In this document: piece after piece, positions 24,986 to 33,599 of the stretch
How the letters are laid out: each line of letters opens with the position of its first letter
Position numbering within the stretch: position 1 is the first letter of the stretch
Assembly: GCA_019456195.1 (NCBI GenBank)
Contig: VRUK01000053.1
Location: 1 to 36,908, forward strand
Source: Planctomycetota bacterium
GTDB taxonomy: Bacteria; Planctomycetota; Phycisphaerae; Sedimentisphaerales; Anaerobacaceae
Reading direction: 5' to 3'
DNA: 36,908 nucleotides
Program-made: the position numbers and the translations under genes
The notes under the pieces: generated by a model
The model's input: the letters and a program-made list of their open reading frames with translations, nothing else
Databases searched by the model: none
What the model was told of the DNA's origin: nothing

Positions 24986-26251
24986 ATGACCGTTTCGGAA
25001 ATAAAAATTACAGATGAGCTTGATTCTCAAGAGGAAACTCAGGAGTTACCTCCACTTGGAAACAAGCAGAGACAAGATAGAAACGCTTCCGGTAAATTTA
25101 ACAATACCGGAACAGATTCAAGTTCTCGTTCACAAAGAGATTGTGGTCCTGGCCGGGAACAAGATAACTTGCCGGTAAATCTTCAACTGTGTAGATCAAA
25201 AGTTAAGCAGGCGGAGCTTATACTATTCACGACACAGTTATCTGTGATGCTTGATAGCGGAGTAGTGCTTAGTGATGCTCTTGATGCTATTGCAGAGCAG
25301 GCTGAATATGGAACGTTTAAAATGGTAATTATGGACGTAGCCGAAATTGTCAAAAATGGAGATGATTTTTCGAGGGCATTAGCTGAATACCCGAGGATTT
25401 TTAATAAAATGTTTATCAGTATGGTTAAAGCATCGGAAGCGTCAGGCAGAATGGCCGATATGCTTAATGTGCTCAGTGGTTATCTGAATTTCGAATCCGA
25501 AACACGCAAACGCATCAAAGGTGCACTTACATATCCATTTATCATGGCGTTAATGGCAGTGGCGGCCACAGGGACGTTGATGTTTTTTGTTTTGCCGAGG
25601 TTTATGAGAATTTATGAATCAAAGGGGGCGGCGCTGCCGAAAATTACTCAGGTTGTCGTTGGTTTCAGTAGATTTTTAGGCGATTTTCAATCGATGACTA
25701 TATTTCTGACAGGACTGATATTGACGTCTGTGGGTTTATATTACTTCTCTGGAACTTTAACCGGTCGAAGAGTAATTGATTTTATTAAAATTCGCACACC
25801 TGTATTGGGTACAATGTTTATTGATACGATAGTAACTCGAAGTATGCGTATTATGGCAACAATGCTCAACACGGGTGTGAACCTGATGGATTCGATAGTA
25901 GTGATTCAGGGATCGTGTGACAATTACTATTTTAGACAACTTTGGACTGGAGTGAATGATAAAATTCGAGATGGTTACCAGTTATCAGAGTCCATTATGA
26001 TTTCGCCGAGCAGTCATTTAATGGCGCCGGGAATTATTCAAATGCTCAAAGCAGGAGAAAAAAGCGGCAAACTTGGTGAAGTCTGTGATAAAATATCAGT
26101 CTTTTATGAGAAAAAACTCGAATCTTCAATCAGGAATGTTATGGCACTGATAGAGCCGATAATGATAACGATCTTAGGTTGTGTTATTGGTACTATTGCC
26201 ATCGCATTGTTATTGCCGGTTTTCAGGATATCAAACGTAATTGCACATTAA
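24986..26251 (+). CDS. GspF/PilC platform protein with polar N-terminal extension
   Basis: Inner-membrane platform on which the ATPase acts, 421 residues. Residues 1-70 are polar and probably disordered. Two T2SF domains follow (LFTTQLSVMLDSGVVLSDAL..., TRSMRIMATMLNTGVNLMDS...), with KASEASGRMADML and KAGEKSGKLGEVC as the conserved repeats. Membrane spans are at about 185-210, 235-255 and 388-410. It ends the cluster. No prepilin peptidase or PilT-type retraction ATPase is present in the window. Confidence 0.92.
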   Translation: MTVSEIKITDELDSQEETQELPPLGNKQRQDRNASGKFNNTGTDSSSRSQRDCGPGREQDNLPVNLQLCRSKVKQAELILFTTQLSVMLDSGVVLSDALDAIAEQAEYGTFKMVIMDVAEIVKNGDDFSRALAEYPRIFNKMFISMVKASEASGRMADMLNVLSGYLNFESETRKRIKGALTYPFIMALMAVAATGTLMFFVLPRFMRIYESKGAALPKITQVVVGFSRFLGDFQSMTIFLTGLILTSVGLYYFSGTLTGRRVIDFIKIRTPVLGTMFIDTIVTRSMRIMATMLNTGVNLMDSIVVIQGSCDNYYFRQLWTGVNDKIRDGYQLSESIMISPSSHLMAPGIIQMLKAGEKSGKLGEVCDKISVFYEKKLESSIRNVMALIEPIMITILGCVIGTIAIALLLPVFRISNVIAH

Positions 26252-26445
26252 AGCCAAAAACACTGGGCTTATTAAGATTGATTCAAAATGAGTTCTTTTT
26301 TTTCACATTGTATTGCTGAATCTTACTGCAACAGTTGTAGCAATCGTTTAAATATGGAAAAATCGGCAAATGCACATTAAAATATCTGATAAATCGACAG
26401 TACGTATTTTATATAATAAGTTAAATTCTCCGTTGAGTTTGAGCG

Positions 26446-27546
26446 ATGAATATTATAACCAGAACTTTGTTGTATGTTTGGGTAAGCAGCGCGGTAAGTC
26501 TTGCTTTTGGCAATGAGAACACAGCAGGAACTCTTGTTTTTCATGGTACCAGTGATGCGTCAGCCGCGGTGGCGGTAGGCCGGGATATATTCATCGTTGC
26601 TGACGATGAGAACAATGTCTTAAGAGTTTACAAAACCACTCAAGGTGGATTGCCTCTTTTTTCGTATGATATGACAGAGTTTCTTGATATTGAGCCGAAA
26701 TATCCGGAGGTCGATATTGAAGGTGCGACAATAATTGGACGGCGTATCTATTGGATTAGTTCGCACGGCAGAAATAAAGATGGCAAAACAAGGCCTAACA
26801 GGTATCGTTTTTTCGCCACTATGGTAAAGTCTCAGAATGGTAATGTCACTATTGAACCTGTAGGAAAGCCTTACAAAACCCTTATTCACGACCTTGTAAA
26901 GTCTGGGGATATGCGTTATTTGAAATTGGATAGAGCAACTCGATTTGATGCAGGTGAGCTTCCGAAAAAAGAACGCCGTAAACTTGCCCCGAAGGAAGAA
27001 GGCCTTAATATTGAGGGACTTTGTGCATCTGCTGACGGCAAAACAATCTACATCGGATTCAGAAATCCACGCCCATTTGATAGAATAAGCCAACGGGCAA
27101 AAGCGATTATTGTTCCCTTAATGAATCCTGATGCTGTGCTCGAAAGGAACCGGACGCCAGTTTTTGGCGAACCGATATTATTGGATTTAGCCGGTCTGGG
27201 GATAAGGTCTATGGAATATTCTAATTTCCATAAGGCGTATTTTATTATTGCCGGCACTTTTGACGATAGCCCAAAGTACGCCATATATCGATGGTCAGGA
27301 AAAAAAGAAAGGCCTCCGGTATTAGTCAGACAACTAAGTCAAAGTGATTTTAGCCCTGAGGCAATGATTACCTTTAAGAACTCTGGTAAGTTTTTTACCC
27401 TTAGTGATGATGGGGGGCTGCTCATCAAGGTTGATGGAGCATGGGGGTGTGTGCAAGGAGAATTCCGTAAAGACGGAACTTGCCAAAATAAATACCTTAT
27501 CGATCCTGAGAAAAAAACCTTTAGAGGAATTTGGCTGAATCCTTAA
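26446..27546 (+). CDS. Exported DUF3616 protein
   Basis: A 366-residue protein with a likely signal peptide (LLYVWVSSAVSLAFG). The rest reads as a DUF3616 beta-propeller-like protein: DIFIVADDENNVLRVYK, DIEGATIIGRRIYWISSHGRN, EEGLNIEGLCASADGKTIYIGFRNP, SPEAMITF, and a C-terminal YLIDPEKKTFRGIW. The molecular function of the family is not established. It is separated from the secretion cluster by 194 nt, so it may have its own promoter. Confidence 0.83.
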   Translation: MNIITRTLLYVWVSSAVSLAFGNENTAGTLVFHGTSDASAAVAVGRDIFIVADDENNVLRVYKTTQGGLPLFSYDMTEFLDIEPKYPEVDIEGATIIGRRIYWISSHGRNKDGKTRPNRYRFFATMVKSQNGNVTIEPVGKPYKTLIHDLVKSGDMRYLKLDRATRFDAGELPKKERRKLAPKEEGLNIEGLCASADGKTIYIGFRNPRPFDRISQRAKAIIVPLMNPDAVLERNRTPVFGEPILLDLAGLGIRSMEYSNFHKAYFIIAGTFDDSPKYAIYRWSGKKERPPVLVRQLSQSDFSPEAMITFKNSGKFFTLSDDGGLLIKVDGAWGCVQGEFRKDGTCQNKYLIDPEKKTFRGIWLNP

Positions 27547-27647
27547 ACCGAAAGGCCAATTAAGAGCACTAGGTAGACGTCCCGGAGGAATTCATCAGAT
27601 CCTGAGCAATTTTGATGGAAAAATAATTACTTTTTTTCAAAAGAAGC

Positions 27648-27653
27648 TATAAT
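27648..27653 (+). promoter_or_regulatory. Candidate -10 element for the YebC-type gene
   Basis: An exact TATAAT lies 51 nt before the ATG. The best -35 match is poor (TTACTT, 15-nt spacing), and an upstream TTGATG is too far away. It is a plausible but unproven housekeeping promoter. Confidence 0.35.
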
Positions 27654-27703
27654 GTTCAGCAAATAGTTTATTTGGTAATTTATATACTTGGTTAGGAGCA
27701 GTT

Positions 27704-28453
27704 ATGTCAGGTCATTCACACTGGGCAGGAATAAAACATAAAAAGGCTGCGATCGATGCAAAACGCGGCAAAGCATGGAGCAAAATCGCTCGAATGATAA
27801 TAGTTGCGGCTAAAAATGGGGGTGGCGATCCGGGCGCAAATCTGACTTTGCGATATGCCATCGACAAGGCCAAAGCTGCTAATATGCCCAAAGATACGAT
27901 TGAAAAGGCGATAAAAAAAGGAACCGGAGATCTGGAGGGCGTTAATTTTGAAGAAGTTCTATACGAGGGGTATGGGCCAGGCGGTGTGGCTATGATGGTT
28001 GAGGCATTGACGGATAACCGTAACAGAACCGCTCCGGAAGTTAAGAAACTCTTTGAAAAGCATGGTGGTTCATTGGGTACAAGCGGATGCGTTAACTGGA
28101 TGTTCAGCAAGAAGGGGCTTATTACTGTTAATGCCTTAAATACTGATGAAGAGCAGCTTTTAGAGATCGCCCTTAACGCCGGCGCTGATGATATGCAAAG
28201 TACGGGGGATGTTTTTGAAATAACCTGTGATCCCAGTGCTTATGAAGAATTGAAAAAGACACTCAAGGAAAAAGAAATAGCTACCGAGGTAGCTGAAATC
28301 TCAATGGTGCCCCAGAATACTATTGAGATTAACGACGAGCATAAAGCCAGGCGAATAATTTCGCTTATGGAGGCTTTCGATGACCACGACGATGTGCAGA
28401 ACGCGTATGCTAACTTCGATATACCTGATGAGATAATAGCTCGTATATCGTAA
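27704..28453 (+). CDS. YebC/PmpR (TACO1) family protein
   Basis: A 249-residue cytoplasmic protein. The N-terminus MSGHSHWAGIKHKKAAIDAK is diagnostic. NMPKDTIEKAIKKGTGD, YEGYGPGGVAMMVEALTDNR and GGSLGTSGCVNWMF cover domains 1 and 2. The family is described as transcriptional regulators and more recently as factors helping translation through difficult stretches. AGGAG 6 nt upstream fixes the start. ruvC/ruvA, frequent neighbours elsewhere, are absent. Confidence 0.94.
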   Translation: MSGHSHWAGIKHKKAAIDAKRGKAWSKIARMIIVAAKNGGGDPGANLTLRYAIDKAKAANMPKDTIEKAIKKGTGDLEGVNFEEVLYEGYGPGGVAMMVEALTDNRNRTAPEVKKLFEKHGGSLGTSGCVNWMFSKKGLITVNALNTDEEQLLEIALNAGADDMQSTGDVFEITCDPSAYEELKKTLKEKEIATEVAEISMVPQNTIEINDEHKARRIISLMEAFDDHDDVQNAYANFDIPDEIIARIS

Positions 28454-28473
28454 TGCGTATGACGAACATCGTA

Positions 28474-30825
28474 TCAGGGAGATGGTTGGCTTGTAAGGTA
28501 TTTTATCCGCTGTTTTGCGAATAGGTATTTCTTTTCCCCAAGTCGGCTGACCATTTCCTCTCTTTTGGGGTACATTTCTCTAAACTGAGCACGATATTCA
28601 TCTTCGATTTCAATGGCTTTTTCATATTGGCTGATTGCTATATCAGTTTTGCCCAAAAGATCTGATATTTTTGCCAGTTCGATTCGAAGTCGGGCGCAGC
28701 CGGGATAAAGATGCTCAACTGTAAACGAAGTGTTATCGAAAGCTTTATTAAGCCAGTCGGTTTTTTCCTGCTGTTTGGAAATGTCCGCAAGCAGGGTATA
28801 TACTTCTGTAAGTCGCTCATAGTTTTTGAAGGCGGCACTGTTCGCTTCAATTGCATCCAGCGCCTGCTTTTCCGCTTGCAGGAGTAAGTCACGATTGACA
28901 CTCGAGGTAAGCTTAAAATGGTGTAGATACAGTTTGCTGTTGAGTGATGGGGCGTCAGAGCTTAAAGAGTCGTCTTCAGAGGCCCGGTCCAGTAGCCTGT
29001 GGGCCTGCTCGAATCGGCCGGTGGATATGGCCCGGTTTGCCAACTGGATTTTAGCGCTGGTTTTGCTTACAGGAATAAGAACATAATTGAGATAAACAAC
29101 AATTAATACCATGCCTGTTGCCACCGTCAGCATCTTTACAAAAGGAGCAGGCTTTAGCACGACTTGCGGTCGTGGATATGTTTGAGAATATATTGCAATC
29201 AGACAAGATATTATCACCCAGAAAACTGTGAATACTCCGGGCTCAAATATAGCAAAGTCTATCAGGTTATGAAAAGCAACGCCCAATACAGCACAGAAAA
29301 GAGCCGCGATTGTAATACCTGAGTGAGACATTTTTGCCGTCTCACCGGCGGAAGCGAGCAGGAAACCTGCTATGAATATAATCACAGGCATAATATATAA
29401 TATGATTATCCCGGCTTGTCTTTCCTGAGGCGTAGCAGTCGGCGGCAAAGGAAAAACAAACGGTCGAATGAGCAATAAAACCGCCGAGACAATTATCGCC
29501 AGGACAATAGCTGTTTTTTTGAAAGCTGGTTCAGACAGGTGAGTCTCCGACGAGCAGTTTGCTTTCCTGGCAGACAATGTTGTCCACAATGGTATACAAA
29601 TCATAGCTAAAAACCCAATAAGCCCGATCGGGCCGTATTGAGTAAGGATACTGAGTAGAAAGTTATGTGGATCAGCAACTGATTCCGATGCGGAAGCTGG
29701 TTTGTAATGCGGATAGAAGTGTGAAAAGTTGCCGGGCCCAACCCCAGTAAATAAATGGTCGGTATACATCTTAGCTGAAGCGTCCCAGTACTGCCATCTT
29801 ACGAGCATTGAATTACCGCCCGGTAGTCGGCCATGGCTTAATCCATACTGGACAACAATACAACCGCCTGAGATACCCAAAAGTAAACAAGCAATCAGTA
29901 TCGCTTTTTTGTAGGCTCTCAGCCGGTTGCCAAGACAAAGATAAATAACAAACATTGTTGCCGCGAAAACTGAGGCAATAATTGCGCCTTTGCTTTTAGT
30001 TATTAAAAGACCGAAGATAACAATGCCAACTGATATGACGCCCATAATCAACCAGGCAAATCCAAGAGGATCAGAGTTTAGATTCTTAATCCTTCCGACA
30101 AGCAAAACAATAGCCGCAAAAAACGCCATCAATGCGAAAGAACCGGCGGAGTTACTTGTTGTGAAAAACCCGCTGACATCTTTTGAATAAAGACGATGTT
30201 CGAACTGGAAATGCTCCAAACTGTTTGGAGTAATTCGCTGCTGTGCAAGTGCTGAATCAGGGTCCTGCTCATAAAATACAATCAAATGCTCGTTCTCTGA
30301 ATACTGTTCCCAGCACCGATAGGTTGAGACCACACCCAGAGCGACAATAAGAAATAAGATGAGTTTTATTTTAGTCTGTGAGTCTAGTATCTGTACTAAC
30401 AGCATCGCCATCAGCACTGGCGCCACAAGGCAGGTGAAGCTGCTAATCGCTCCTCGCTTATCAGGTGCTGCAAAACCAGAAATAACAGCGGCTGCAAAAA
30501 AAAGCAACAAGCCTGTTTCGATGCCGCTCAAGCGGTATAAAAACTTCCTGCTGCAAAGACTCAATATAATCCAGGCTGCAAAGGAAAATATCAATGCAGT
30601 TGATACAAACATGCTGAACGAAGATATCAGCACAGCCCTCCATATTGGTAAGCCGTACATGCTGTCGGTTATACTGGATGGCAGTGCGGCTGCTTGCACA
30701 GTCGGTCCTTCTGTAAATGTTGTGCGAAGTACAATTACACAGACGCACAAAACAAGGAGTATGTATTCCAGGCATACTAATGCTTTGCTTTTGGATTCGG
30801 CCGAATTAATCGTTGGTTGTATCAT
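28474..30825 (-). CDS. O-antigen ligase/polymerase (Wzy/WaaL-like) with C-terminal TPRs
   Basis: A 783-residue membrane protein probably transferring or polymerising surface polysaccharide on the outer face of the inner membrane. There are about 12-14 hydrophobic segments up to residue 590. The conserved periplasmic loop contains GVGPGNFSHFYPHYKP and DPHNFLLSILTQYGPIGLIGF, diagnostic of the Wzy_C family. Residues 600-783 are soluble and TPR-like (ISTGRFEQAHRLLDRAS, AISQYEKAIEIEDEYRAQF). ATG at 30825 is preferred over TTG at 30843. Either way the start overlaps the upstream WecA-like gene, indicating translational coupling and a shared glycan pathway. Confidence 0.87.
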   Translation of the reverse strand: MIQPTINSAESKSKALVCLEYILLVLCVCVIVLRTTFTEGPTVQAAALPSSITDSMYGLPIWRAVLISSFSMFVSTALIFSFAAWIILSLCSRKFLYRLSGIETGLLLFFAAAVISGFAAPDKRGAISSFTCLVAPVLMAMLLVQILDSQTKIKLILFLIVALGVVSTYRCWEQYSENEHLIVFYEQDPDSALAQQRITPNSLEHFQFEHRLYSKDVSGFFTTSNSAGSFALMAFFAAIVLLVGRIKNLNSDPLGFAWLIMGVISVGIVIFGLLITKSKGAIIASVFAATMFVIYLCLGNRLRAYKKAILIACLLLGISGGCIVVQYGLSHGRLPGGNSMLVRWQYWDASAKMYTDHLFTGVGPGNFSHFYPHYKPASASESVADPHNFLLSILTQYGPIGLIGFLAMICIPLWTTLSARKANCSSETHLSEPAFKKTAIVLAIIVSAVLLLIRPFVFPLPPTATPQERQAGIIILYIMPVIIFIAGFLLASAGETAKMSHSGITIAALFCAVLGVAFHNLIDFAIFEPGVFTVFWVIISCLIAIYSQTYPRPQVVLKPAPFVKMLTVATGMVLIVVYLNYVLIPVSKTSAKIQLANRAISTGRFEQAHRLLDRASEDDSLSSDAPSLNSKLYLHHFKLTSSVNRDLLLQAEKQALDAIEANSAAFKNYERLTEVYTLLADISKQQEKTDWLNKAFDNTSFTVEHLYPGCARLRIELAKISDLLGKTDIAISQYEKAIEIEDEYRAQFREMYPKREEMVSRLGEKKYLFAKQRIKYLTSQPSP

Positions 30826-31915
30826 TATGTGAGGTGGTTTCAAAAATAGCGATAATAGATAATACCATAACTGTTTGAATAATGATTAGAATTGCGCCGG
30901 CCAGATTAACCTGATAGAGAAAAATCGCTCCAAGCCCGGTACAGAGTGTAGCTAAGTATAACGTCAGGACTGCTTGAGTATCTGTCAAGCCGTGTCTTTT
31001 TAATCGATGGGAGAAATGCTGAGTGTCCCCTATAAAAGGGCTTTTGCCCTGGCTTATGCGCAGCAGTGTCACGCTGATGAAATCATAGAGCGGGACCGCC
31101 ATAACCAGCAAAGGCATAAAAACAGGGTACCATTGTCCACTTTGCGCTTGATGATAATAAGTTGTACGTACGGTCAGCAATGCAACAAAAAATCCCACAA
31201 CGAGTGAGCCGGCGTCCCCCATAAATATCTTGGCAGGGGGGAAATTAAATACCAAAAAGCCCAGCAATGTTCCTATGAAAATCAGTGTTAAACTGCCGAC
31301 AAAGACCTGCCCGCTTAAAGCGGCCGCAGTCAATAATATACAGCTTATTATCACAGCGATACCCCCCGAAGCTCCGTCCATATTGTCGAGAAAGTTAAAC
31401 GCGTTAATAATCAGGACTATCCATAGGGCAGAAAGCAAAGAAGTAACAGTTTTGCTTTCGATAAAAAGCTCAACCCTTATATCCGCAAAGTAAGCGGCGA
31501 TTATCGCTGCTGCAAACTGCACAGCGAGTTTGAAAAATGGGCTGAGATGTTTTTTGTCATCCCAAAGGCCGAGTGCGAACAAAATAAAGACAACGAGCAA
31601 TATAATCACGAGTTGCCCGATTTTGCTTAAAAAGCCATCCGTATGGATTGTAATCGAACTACCGAGCCAATCAAGGTGACCGGGGGCTATCAAAAATTTT
31701 ACTATTGCAATACCCCCAAGGATGAGAATTGAAATTGTGCTGAATATTGCTATACCGCCCCCGAGGGGAATCACTGTTCGGTGGTATCTGTCCTGGACCG
31801 GCTGGGCAACCAATCCTGCTCGAATGGCCAGCTTTTTGGCAACAATTGTCAAAATAACCGACAGCGCAAATGAGCCTGCAAACAGAATTGTTGCTAATAT
31901 GATTAACTTTTCGAT
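30806..31915 (-). CDS. WecA/MraY-family undecaprenyl-phosphate sugar-phosphate transferase, probable ATC start
   Basis: Polytopic enzyme that starts glycan synthesis by moving a sugar-1-phosphate onto undecaprenyl phosphate. Motifs present are RYHRTVIPLGGGI, LGLWDDKKHL, NAFNFLDNMDGASGG, PPAKIFMGDAGSLVVGF and HFSHRLKRHGL. The first usual start codon is TTG at 31852, which would cut off the first membrane helix. The frame continues upstream through a clean helix (KLIILATILFAGSFALSVIL) to ATC at 31915, which has GGAG 8 nt upstream, giving 369 residues. No ATG, GTG or TTG lies between the upstream stop and 31852. It overlaps the DUF4416 gene by 13 nt and the ligase gene by 20 nt. Confidence 0.85.
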   Translation of the reverse strand: MEKLIILATILFAGSFALSVILTIVAKKLAIRAGLVAQPVQDRYHRTVIPLGGGIAIFSTISILILGGIAIVKFLIAPGHLDWLGSSITIHTDGFLSKIGQLVIILLVVFILFALGLWDDKKHLSPFFKLAVQFAAAIIAAYFADIRVELFIESKTVTSLLSALWIVLIINAFNFLDNMDGASGGIAVIISCILLTAAALSGQVFVGSLTLIFIGTLLGFLVFNFPPAKIFMGDAGSLVVGFFVALLTVRTTYYHQAQSGQWYPVFMPLLVMAVPLYDFISVTLLRISQGKSPFIGDTQHFSHRLKRHGLTDTQAVLTLYLATLCTGLGAIFLYQVNLAGAILIIIQTVMVLSIIAIFETTSHNDTTND

Positions 31916-32445
31916 TTTAACTGCTCCAATAATCGGATTCTGACTTTATCAAAAAAGTCGAAGTAGCATTGCTGTTCGTAATCGGGGTACGTATAAGCCT
32001 GGGTCCGCCAACAACCTTTGTCGAAAATCAATGTTACTTCGGCATACATTTTTTTGCCGATATATATACGATGCGAAAAGTTTTTTGTTGTTGCCAGGAC
32101 TAATTTTGAGGGCTCGATTATACCCGGATCCAGGTTTACCGGTCTTGTAAGTGGAAGTGCCAGCTTTTTTGCCAGTTTTTGTTCGAGTTTGTTAGTCCGG
32201 CGTTTAATTTTGGCTAATAAACCTGGTTCTATCAGCCGTTTAATGCTGACAAACTGCCTTAAGATGCGCGGGCCTGTTTGTTCCTTGTAATAATCTGTTT
32301 GGGTAAACGGCCAGACCTCGCTTGAAAGATCTACCTTACCGAACTTGTTACTTAGCGAATCGGCCGCTGTATGCAGGCATTGATAGTTAGAAGCTAAAAT
32401 TCCTATGATAAGCTTTACCGGCTTAGGGTCATTTAATTTCCACAT
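31903..32445 (-). CDS. DUF4416 family protein
   Basis: A 180-residue soluble protein matching the DUF4416 layout: PVKLIIGILASNYQCL near the start, VWPFTQTDYYKEQTGP, QFVSIKRLIEPGLLAKIKRRTN, RPVNLDPGIIEPSKLVLATTKNFSHRIYI (conserved NLDPG and SKLVLAT), and TYPDYEQQCYFDFFDKVR. The biochemical function is unknown. It is common in planctomycetes and deltaproteobacteria-like genomes. It overlaps the WecA-like gene and is preceded by a heptanucleotide repeat, with no clear Shine-Dalgarno. Confidence 0.88.
   Translation of the reverse strand: MWKLNDPKPVKLIIGILASNYQCLHTAADSLSNKFGKVDLSSEVWPFTQTDYYKEQTGPRILRQFVSIKRLIEPGLLAKIKRRTNKLEQKLAKKLALPLTRPVNLDPGIIEPSKLVLATTKNFSHRIYIGKKMYAEVTLIFDKGCWRTQAYTYPDYEQQCYFDFFDKVRIRLLEQLKSKS
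31924..31927 (-). promoter_or_regulatory. Shine-Dalgarno supporting the ATC start of the WecA-like gene
   Basis: GGAG on the minus strand, 8 nt before ATC at 31915-31913. It lies inside the last codons of the DUF4416 gene. It is the only ribosome-binding-like site near the expected N-terminus. Confidence 0.5.
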
Positions 32446-32450
32446 CTATA

Positions 32451-32485
32451 GTTTGGAGTTTGTAGTTGTGAGTTTCTGGTTTTTG
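32451..32485. repeat. Degenerate heptanucleotide tandem repeat, 5 units
   Basis: Five consecutive 7-mers of the form GTTTNNN: GTTTGGA, GTTTGTA, GTTGTGA, GTTTCTG, GTTTTTG. They fill almost the whole 42-nt gap between the isomerase stop (32488) and the DUF4416 start (32445). Confidence 0.75.
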
Positions 32486-32487
32486 TC

Positions 32488-33372
32488 TCAGACATCGCAA
32501 ATTCGTACAGCATTAGCGAGAGAAGTCAGTGGATCACGTTTTGGTACAAATTCATGGGCCACATATCCTTTGTAACCTGTTTTGACGATTGCGCGCATAA
32601 TAGCCGGATAATATAACTCCTGTGTCTCGTCGATTTCGTTTCGCCCCGGATTTCCACCGGTGTGATAGTGACCGATGTATTCATGGTAATTACGAATCGT
32701 TCTGATAATATCACCTTCCATAATCTGAGCATGATAGATGTCGTAAAGAATTTTAACCCTGTCTGATCCAACTCTTTTGCAGACCTCCACACCCCAGGCC
32801 ATTTTATCGAACATATAATCTTTATGATTTACTTTGCTGTTTAGATACTCGATGCAAATAGTAACCTTTTTCTTTTCAGCGTGTCCGGCCACTTGTTTAA
32901 GGGCGGTTACCATATTATCGATACCCACATCATCAGCCATACCGGCCCGGTTACCGGGGAAGGTAATTACATTTGGAAATTCATATTCTGCCGTTGCATC
33001 GATTGCTGATCGGATTTTTGCAAGGCATTCCTTGTGGTTCCCTGTTCGGTTAAGCCCCTTTGTAAGGCCGTGGGTATTCACCAATGAACATTCAAGACCG
33101 TATTTCTTAAGAGTAGGGAAGTCCCTGGGACCGAGTAAGTCGATTGCTTTTATGCCCATCTTCATGGATACCGCACAAAATTCGTCAAGTGGAATTTTTC
33201 CATAACACCACTTGCTCACGGATTGATTGATGCGGCCTATTTTAACGATTCGTTTGATATTGTCGGCTTTGGCGGCTTGTCCGGTACCGGTTAAGGAGCC
33301 GGCAACTGCACCGGCGGCCATCAGAGAAGTATTGCCAATAAATGACCGTCTTGAGAGCTTATCTTTTTTCAT
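32488..33372 (-). CDS. Tat-exported sugar phosphate isomerase/hydroxypyruvate isomerase-like TIM-barrel protein
   Basis: A 294-residue AP-endonuclease-2-like TIM-barrel protein. The N-terminus has a twin-arginine signal (KLSRRSFIGNTSLMAAGAVAG), so export in folded form is expected. The barrel shows MGIKAIDLLGPRDFPTLKKYG, NVITFPGNR, CIEYLNSKVNH, KILYDIYHAQIMEGD, IGHYHTGGNPGRNEID and GYKGYVAHEF, the metal-ligand pattern of hydroxypyruvate isomerase-like proteins. The true substrate is unknown. ATG at 33372 is chosen over TTG at 33390 because AGGAG lies 8 nt upstream. Confidence 0.88.
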   Translation of the reverse strand: MKKDKLSRRSFIGNTSLMAAGAVAGSLTGTGQAAKADNIKRIVKIGRINQSVSKWCYGKIPLDEFCAVSMKMGIKAIDLLGPRDFPTLKKYGLECSLVNTHGLTKGLNRTGNHKECLAKIRSAIDATAEYEFPNVITFPGNRAGMADDVGIDNMVTALKQVAGHAEKKKVTICIEYLNSKVNHKDYMFDKMAWGVEVCKRVGSDRVKILYDIYHAQIMEGDIIRTIRNYHEYIGHYHTGGNPGRNEIDETQELYYPAIMRAIVKTGYKGYVAHEFVPKRDPLTSLANAVRICDV

Positions 33373-33442
33373 CGGTTCTCTCCTTTTCAATTTTAGGTTA
33401 TTTCAAAATATTTCATAATTACCACTTATAATCATTCTATTA

Positions 33443-33599
33443 AGAGTGCCTGACAAAATGAATCGTAGCACCGAAAACGAGCATTTTCGTTTCTGGCAAG
33501 GAAGGCGAAGCAGGCCATCTGAGGATGGTCGATGCAGCCTGACGCCGTCCAGACACGAAATAAGCTGTTTGAATGCAGAGTCATTTTGTTAGGTGCTCT
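33443..33599. repeat. 157-bp imperfect palindrome, MITE-like element
   Basis: The two halves pair over almost the whole length. Outer arms are AGAGTGCCTGACAAAATGA (33443-33461) and the complement of TCATTTTGTTAGGTGCTCT (33581-33599). Inner arms are TTTTCGTTTCTGG and CCAGACACGAAA, then CAGGC/GCCTG, with the tip at GCCATC-TGAG-GATGGT. TA flanks both ends (33441-33442; 33599-33600), compatible with but not proof of a TA target duplication. The right end includes the proS stop codon, so the element would also form a long hairpin in the proS transcript. Confidence 0.75.

Noticed and set aside
26252..26290. Terminator after the platform gene (AAGCC...GGCTT)
   Set aside because: Stem of about 5 bp and no T-run directly after it.
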